The notes beneath the pieces were generated by a model, which saw nothing but the letters and a program-made list of their open reading frames with translations, searched no databases and had not been told where the DNA came from. The position numbers and the translations under genes are program-made. Positions 30,327-39,300 of a DNA stretch of 64,000 bases are shown here, piece by piece. This DNA is from Dickeya chrysanthemi NCPPB 402 (GTDB lineage: Bacteria > Pseudomonadota > Gammaproteobacteria > Enterobacterales > Enterobacteriaceae). The stretch spans positions 2,988,328 through 3,052,327 of the forward strand of contig NZ_CM001974.1 of assembly GCF_000406105.1 (NCBI RefSeq), given 5' to 3'. The number at the start of each line of letters is the position of its first letter. Position 1 is the first letter of the stretch.

Positions 30327-33300
30327 TCACGCTTGCGAGTGCTCAAGCGAGAGCAACGCGTCTTCTTTCACTATTTTTAAGTTCCTGAGCCACAGGCCGA
30401 GCACGCCCGACTCGTCGTACACCCGCAGGTCGTACCCTGGAATATCGCCGGTGATAATCAACGGCTCTTGCTCTGCCGGTGTGGGCGAGAGGTGTACGGT
30501 GACGCTACCTGTGACCGGCCCGCAGGCAATGATCGAATCCAGAGAGAACGGATACCACAGGTGGTGCCCAGTCTGGGAATGACGATAATCGTTTAGTGCA
30601 GAGAGTAACTGCCAGCAGGTCGTCAACAGGATCGGCCGGAAAGTCGCGGCATTCGGATTACCGGGCAATTCGGCAAGTGACGTGAATGTCACCAGCAGTT
30701 GTTCGCCATCAAAACCGACTTTTTCGATCAACGCCTGATTTCTCATCCCGTCTTCATCGAACATCCGCCTTATTTGATGCGTTATCTGATGATTACGTGG
30801 CGTATCCAGCTGTTTTTCCAGTGTGTGAATATCCAGCGTGTCACTTCTGCCGTCGGCCGTGGCATTCAGGGCGATTTGCCCAAAACTGTGCGTCACGGAC
30901 TCCCCCGCCTGCTCAGTGACACACTGGAAATAGAGGCCATCCTCTTCCCGGGAAATATACGTCTGGATATGGCCGTTCAGGGCATCCTGCACGCGGGCGG
31001 GCTGCCCCCACAGGATGTAATTCAACTCGACCGCATGTGGCGGGGCTGCCCGGTTTTGCCGGGCGGCTTGTTCCCAGGCACGTCGTGCCGACTCCAGCAA
31101 CAACAGTCCGGGGAGTTGCTTCTGGGCAGCCATCACACCGGTGGCCATCATGTTCCCATAGGCAGAAAAATCGCCCGGAATACTCACTAACGCCGGAACC
31201 GGCATCGTCTGTTGCAGCTCGTTGACGGCTTCGTCGGTCACCACGCTATTGCCGTGCGAAAACGCGGGATGACCGGCAATGGCAACGGCTGCATCAGAAG
31301 CGTCCGTCGTCGTCGCAGCGAGAACCGTCTCATCCGACGTTATTCGGAAATGATCCGTCGGCGTACTCGGCAGGTCGACCCAATAGCGCTCGCGAGCAAA
31401 AGGGTATGTCGGCAACGAAACCCGTCTGGGCCTGAATGCCGGCGCCATAGCGGAATAGAGAATGCGCCAATCGATATTGAGGCCTTTTACCCATATCTCC
31501 AGCAGCTTGGCAAACTTACCTTTACTGGCCCAGGCCTGAACCAGCTCATGCATATCCTCATCGACATCGAATACGGATAACACTTCACGATGCGATTTAC
31601 TTTTTCCCTGATAGAACAAGTCAACGGTGTGTTGCTCACCGGCCAGAACAGCCGACAGCTTACGTTGCAATTCATCAAGCGAGTGGGCCACCAACCCCAG
31701 ACGCTCACTCATCGCTTCACGTCCGGTTTGCAGCGTATACGCCAGGGAATGAAGGTATGCGCGCTCTCCTTGCGCCGTTATCCGCTTCGCATAGTCGCCC
31801 ACATGGGCCAACAAATTCGCGGCCATTTGTCTGAGCTGCTGATCATTTTTCGCCGATAACAGGATCAGTGCCGGATGGCGAGACATCGCCTCTCCCGCAG
31901 CGATGTCCCAAGCGGAGGATTCGCGGACTGATGCCTCCTCTGCCGGAAATTGCTCAATAACGATATGGGCATTGGTTCCGCTGAACCCGAAAGAACTGAT
32001 GGCCGCCAGACGCCGTTGACCAGACGCCACCGTCCAGTCTTTGAGCTCCCGGTTGACATAAAACGGTGTGCCGTCCAGCGCAATGTGCTCATTGAGATTC
32101 TGATGATGCAACGTGGGCGGAATCTGTTGATGCTTCATCGCCAACAACACTTTCAGCACCGAAGCGACGCCGGCGGCTCTCAACGTATGGCCGATGTTGC
32201 TCTTCACCGATCCCAATGCGCAGTAGTTTTCTTTTCGGGTAAAAGGCGAGAACGCCTGCTTCAGGCCGACGACTTCTACCGGGTCCCCCAGTTTGGTGCC
32301 GGTTCCGTGTGTCTCTACATACTGAATCTGTGCCGGATCGATGCCAAAGTCGGTGTATACCGTCTGCGCCAGGCGAGATTGCGCATTTCCATTCGGGGCG
32401 GTAATGCCATTACTTTTACCATCCTGATTCACCCCCCACCCCTTGATCACACCGTGGATGACGTCCTGATCATTAATCGCATCTTCCAGGCGTTTTAACA
32501 GCACCACACCAACGCCTTCCCCAGGAACAAAGCCATTAGCTCGCTGATCAAAGGTAAAGCAACGCCCATCTTCCGACAGCATTCCGGCCTTGCTGGTCAT
32601 GATGTGCATACTGGGGCCGGCCAACACGGAAACCCCGCCGGCCAACGCCAGATCGCTGTTTCCCAGAACCAGGCTATCGCAGGCCGAGGCAATCGCCACC
32701 AACGATGACGAGCAAGCCGTATCAATAGCCAGACTCGGCCCCTGCAAATCCAGATGGTAGGCAATTCTTGCCGCTAAAATGGAAATCGCATTTCCCATAA
32801 AGGTTTGCGCATTGAGTTCCATACCAAAGCGCGCTTCGTAGTCACCGTCTCCGCAACCGACGAAAACACCGCATCGACTGCCGGATAAATCGGCAGGATT
32901 GTAGCCGGCGTCCTCAATACATCCCCAGCACGCCTCAAGAAATACCCGCTGCTGCGGATCCATCATCTCGGCTTCCCGGGGAGAAATATTAAAAAACAGC
33001 GGATCGAATTTATCGGCATCTTCCAGCACCCCCATCCATTTGGAATAGGTTTTGCCGGGTGTTTTACGATTACGATCGAAAAAGTCGTCGATCGCCCAGC
33101 GTTCCGGCGGAACTTCCGAAATACAATCTTCCCCTTTGCGCAAATTGTTCCAGAACTGCTGCAAATTCTTCGCTTTCGGAAACTGACCGGACATACCGAC
33201 GATAGCAATCGCCTGACGTCCCACCGGGGACGGGGTTATCACCGATTCGGTGTTTGCGATGCCGGGCATGTTTGCGGTACCAGGAATTGCTGCTGCCTGC

Positions 33301-36300
33301 GGCTCGGCACGTGCGGCCGGCGAAGGCGTCTGTTCGGCGCTCGCGACCGATGTCTGATACAGACCGGTTCCCCCCTCCTGCGCGTCAGAATTCGCCGGCA
33401 ACGTCACGGTGGCGTCGCCAGTTGCCTCAGAATCAGGCGTCGAGGCGCTATCCTCTCTCGAATAACGCTGAACCAGCACGGCGAATTCTTGTAACGTCGG
33501 ATAGCTGTATACGTCGGCGGCATTCAGGTTCAACCCATAGTGTTGGTTGATCTTTCTGATCCAGGTGACGCCGGTTATCGAATCCAATCCTAAATCGACA
33601 AACGCCACCGTCGGATCGATCGCCTGAGGTTTAATCTGCAGTTCCTGAGACAATGTTTGGCTTAAAAACGCCAACATGCTCGCGGCGGGAGCGTTGGTGT
33701 TTTTTCGAGAGTCAGCCGTGCCTTCCCGAGCTTCGCTGGCGTTACCGACCACTTCCGCTACCGGAGCCAAGGCCAGACCGGAAGTCCTCTCCGCCCCGCC
33801 GGCTTGACCGTCACCCGCTACCGTGTGCCGCGCAGCTTCGCTAACAACCAGCCCGGTAAAAACGCTCAGATTAGGGTAGCTGTACACCTCGGCGGCATTG
33901 AGTGTCAGGCCGTATTCCGCGTTAATCTTTCTAATCCAGGTGACGCCGGTGATGGAATCCAGTCCCAGGTCAACAAAGGGCTGTTCGCCGTCAATGTGTT
34001 CAATTTTGATTTGCAACTCATCCGCCAGCATACGGCGTAACAGGCTGTAAACCTGTTCAAAGACCACGTTATTGCCATGTTCTTGCTGCACCGCCCCCAC
34101 TGAACCCGCCGCTTTCGTGTTTTCACCCACAGATACCTTCCGACGGTCGGCCGGATCCTGAGCACTGACGTGACCGGACATCCCCTGATTAAAATGCTGC
34201 TGGATACGCGCCAGCACGTCCTGATTGCCGACAAATGTATGCTCATGCATCTGCAGTTCCAGCGCATAGTTTGCTTCAACCTGATTTCTGATGTGCTGTG
34301 CACGTTGTGTTTTCCAGGCAACCAGCTCATCGCGAGGCATCCGCGCCAGCGCATTGGCCGCAGCCAGAGCGAATGGCAATACCTGAGCTCGTTCAAGAAC
34401 CGGGTTTTTGAGCCCACGAGCCTGAAGCTCGCCCCCCTTATACTCTCTGGCGGTAAACAGAACCTCTCTGGCGAGATCCAACCCCAGACGACGGGGAAGA
34501 ATCAGGGTTGACCCGGCTCCCGGCGTGAATCCGTAGCGCATATAAGGACTGTAATAGACGCTTTCCTGACTGAAAACCGCCTCATCACAGAACATGCCCA
34601 CAGCCCAGCCAGGGCCAATACCGTGCCCCTGCATGGCGGCAATCACCGGGATATCGCACTCCAGCGGTAAGGCAAAGATTTTCTCATCGGTAAACCTGGC
34701 GCTTCCCTTTTGGATCGCCTGCAACGTTTCCAGCGTACCGCCGCTGGCAAAATAGTGGCCATACCCGGTCAGCACGACCACCTTATAGCGTTGATTGTGG
34801 CGAATATGCGCAAAGACCTCGTCAAAACCGGCAACAAACGCTTTCGAGAACTTATTACGACTTTCCCGCTCACATAGCCGAACCAGCAAAACGCCATTGT
34901 CATAGACTTCCGCATCGATAACCGGAGAATTGAGTGCCACCTTGCGCGGCTCGCCCGGCGGTAACTCTAATTGCCCGGCCTCAAATGCCTGTAACTTGTC
35001 TTCCGTCAGAACCACGAATTCATCGGTTTCGGGTGCGGCATTCCCGACGGCAAAAGCAACGGGGCTTTCGGCCAGCGCAACGGACTGACGAGTCAACCCG
35101 GCGGCTAAATGCCGCTTTAATTGAACCAACGCCTCTCTGGGTACCGTCGCCAACTCCTGCGCCAGCTTCAGACTTTCCCCGGCCACTTCCGCCGATGGGA
35201 AAACCGGCATCAACACCCCCAGTTCTTTCAGATGACGCCCTTCAATTCCCCGCCAATCCGTCAACAATATCTGCGCCGCGGCGGGCGAAAAACGCTCGCT
35301 CAGCAGATGATATAACTGCTGCGATACCACTTGTTTGCGGCTGACATACTGATAGCGGCCAGTGGTGCTCAAGACGGCAAAATCGCACAGGCAGACAAAC
35401 AACCACGCGTAGCCTTTGCAATCCCCGGGCACAGAGGCAATCACGGGAAAAGGCAATTCCAGAACGGCACGATACAGTGCTTGTTGCCAAAACAGCGTGG
35501 CATCGTCTTCAAGGGCGGGCAGAAAACGGTGTTCTCCCCCGCTGAGTAACAACACGCTGATGTCTTTTCTGCTTTTTATTTCATTGAATAGATGGAGAAG
35601 CTGACTGAGCCGAGCCGTTTCCGAAGCCTCCTCTTCCGGCAAGTAGCCATCAGCGTCATGCAGTTGAAGACAAAATATTCCCTGGCCTTCATCCGTTAAA
35701 TGAAAGGGAGAGTGCGGCGCATTTAGGCTCGAAACCTGAAATGACTCCGCCTGGAATGTCTGCAAAGAAGCCAGCACCCGCTTGCCTTCGGTGCGCTCCG
35801 CGGATGTGTGGCCGACCGCTGCGTTTGTTGAGGATAACGTTGCGCTTGTCGGCGTCACGGCGACAGACGGGACAGACGGGACAGAGCCATGATTGCTGCT
35901 GACCGGCGTCGAATCGCCATTGTCATCAGGTAACCAGTACCGTTCTTGCTCGAACGGATAAAGCGGCAAGCCTGCCACACGTTGGCGCGGAGCCTGATAC
36001 CATGCAGTCCAGTCGATTTGCCGACCTTCGAGCCATTGCCCCGCCAGCCCGCGTAAATCACGCTGCTGAATAAAAGCCTCGATTTCCGCCTGCTGCCGCT
36101 TGCTGTTGCCCTTGTTTTTCTCTCCTTGTGTAACCGTGCCGGTAAGGTAACTTTGAGCAAACGTATTCCGGTTCAGATAATCATTCAGCCCGGTGAGTAT
36201 CTCTGCATCACTTCTTCCGGCAATAGCCAGGCGATGGCCTAAAGATTCACGCCCCAGTTGTAACGTATAAGCAATGTCTTTTAACTCACTGCCGGTCAGA

Positions 36301-39300
36301 TGCGGGTGTTGCTGAATATAGGCGTTGAGTTGCCGGGCCAGGTCATGCAATTGCGCCTCGCTTCTGGCAGAAAGCAGTAATAACGCCGGCTCAGCATTCG
36401 ATTCCAGGGGAGCACCCACCGGCGACACGTCTGCAGGCCGGAATTCTTCAAGCACCATGTGGACATTGGTGCCGCTAAAACCAAAAGAGCTGACTGCGGC
36501 TATTCGTCTTCCCTGGGCGTTCGGTTGCCAGTCCTGCACCTGGGTATTGACGACAAAGGGCGTGTCTTCAAAGGGAATCAGCGGATTCGGCTTTTCAAAG
36601 TTCACGCTGGGAGCCAGCTTGCGGTGCTTGAAAGACAACAGCAGTTTGATCAGCGCGCTGACGCCGGAAGCATGGACACAATGGCCGATGTTACTTTTTA
36701 CCGATCCAATCGCACAAAAACCGGTTCGCGGCGTCTGTCTGCGGAAGGCATCGGTTAGAGCCGTAATCTCGATGGGATCACCCAGCTTCGTACCGGTACC
36801 GTGCGCCTCAATATAGGTCAACTCATCAGCACTGAGGTGCAACGCATCGTATACCTGGCAAATCAAATCGGTCTGCGAACGGCTGCTTGGCGCGGTAATC
36901 CCGTTCGTCTTACCGTCCTGATTCATGGCCGACCCTTTGATCACACTGTAAATGTGGTCTTTATCGTCAATGGCATCCTGCAACCGCTTGAGGATCACGA
37001 TCCCCACCGCCTCGCCCGGCACAAAACCATCAGCCCGGTGATCAAACGGCTTACAACGCCCATCGGCCGATAACATCCCGGCTTTCGCGCACAAAATGTG
37101 GAAGTTGGCGGTAGTATGGATTGATACGCCCCCGGCAATAGCCATGTCCACAGCGCCGTTTCTCAGGCTTTCACACGCCAAATGTACGGCTGCCAAGGAC
37201 GATGAAGAGGCGGTATCGATCGCCATCGCCGGGCCTTTCATGTCCATAAAATAGGCAATGCGGGCGGCCAGGATCGATGAATCGTTCCCCATAAATGAGG
37301 AGGCATCCAGCGGGATACCATGCTGTCGTAGATTAACCTGATAGTCGCCGGCATCGGCACCGGCATAAACAGCCCATTTTTTGTCTTTTATTTCACGGTT
37401 GGCATACCCTGCATCCTCCAGCGCGTGCCAGCTTTCCTGTAAAAACAGACGTTGCTGAGGGTCCATTTGCCGGGCTTCTTTGCCGGAAATACCGAAAAAA
37501 GACGCATCGAACTGATCAATATCCTCAATAAAACCGCCCCATCGGCCATAGGTTTTATTGGGTTTCGTGCGGTCTTCATCAAAATAGTCGGCGATATTCC
37601 AGCGCGTTGCCGGCACGTCGGAAATACAGGTGCCGCCCTCCAGCAACAAAGACCAGAACGCATCAACATTCGCCACGCCGGGGAAACGTGCGGACATACC
37701 GATGACGGCGATATCCCCCTCATAGACATCCCCCTCATAGATGTGCCGTGCCATCTTGGGGGCCGCATCGGTTTTGTGCGCGCTCTGTCTTGTCGGGCTG
37801 TCTTCTCTGCCTGGCGCCGCGTCATCCGGCGTATCAACGACCGGCCATTCCGACTGCATACGCGTCACAATGTCATGCTGATAATTTGCCATCAGATAAC
37901 GGCGTAAATCATTCACGCAGCCATAATCGAAAAGCACGGTACTGGGAAGTTTTATCGCAAACGCACCGTTCAGTTTTACCACCAGATTAATTGCCGCGAA
38001 GGAGTCAACGCCATATTCGGAAAATGCTTTAGCTTCGTCGATATCAACCGTTTTCTTCAGGCATTCCCGCAGATTCTTCACGACAACGATGTTGATATAA
38101 TTCAGGATGGCGTCTTCGTCGGTAACGACGGGTTGCGACACTTTCTCTTGTTCTGCCTGTAGATACGCTGCCGAACCCTGCTCCGACGCCGACCGGAGAA
38201 CCGGTAATCGTCCGCGATGATCAGCGATTTGCTGCATCAGGCTCGTGTCTGCCGGCAGCAACCATTGCTGCGGAGCCGCTTCAGATTCAGATTGAGCATG
38301 ATCAGTCGAATCAATAGGTTGTGATGATGGAGTAAAAACCAATTCGGCCAGGACGGCAGCGGGTATGGTGTAAATCCCTACACTGGAAGATTCAGGTACA
38401 TACGTGATGGCCTTGATACTGCGCAGGAAATTTTCAGCCGGCTTGTTTTTATCACTGGCCACAAATCGGATTTCAACGATCGCCTTCTTCCGTTCCAGCG
38501 CTTGTCGCCCAAGGGCATTCAACATCTGATATTCAACACCACGCCCCAGTACGCGGCAACTGATCAATCCCCCATCAACCGATAACACCGTTTCCCGCTC
38601 GGAGAACAAGCACAAACCGCAAACACCATAATCACCGAATCGATCGGCGACACGAATGCTCAGACAACCCTGTTCCGGACTTTGAATTTTGGCAACGATA
38701 TCGGCAACGGAGTATGGCGCTTTGGCAAAGTTAAACTGATTGGTGCGATGCGTCAGTTGAGACAATCTTTCCGCCTGATCCGGTGTCGCCGGCTCGATGG
38801 TAATGTCAAGCGCCAGCCCACGAATGAATGCTTCCATGCTGAATACACTCTGACGAAACGCTTCACGCTGAACCTGCTCCTGATACATATGCGTACGTTT
38901 CGTGTCTTCATTCGTTCGGTGTCGTCCCTGATCAAAGGCCCAGACATGAGCAAGAAATCCCGGAATGTCGTCGCTATTATCAGGCAGGCGTAAACTTAAT
39001 ACCTGTGGGCAGCCGGCAGAGACCTCTGCACATTCGATCGGGCTATCATCAAGAAAAACAAAGCTATCCAGGCCAAGGTTGAGTGTTTTTGCCAGATGTT
39101 GAAGATTAGCGGACTTGGCATTCCAGTTGATTTGGGTATCAACAAAATCATCCCACTGCAAAATCATGTCGTCACGACTATCGAATACGTGTCTGACATC
39201 CTCATGATTATTCTTGCTCACCAGACATAACAGCATGCCCTGCTCTTTCTGCCGTAACATGAACTGTTGCAACGCACGATAATTCGAATCGATTTCGACG

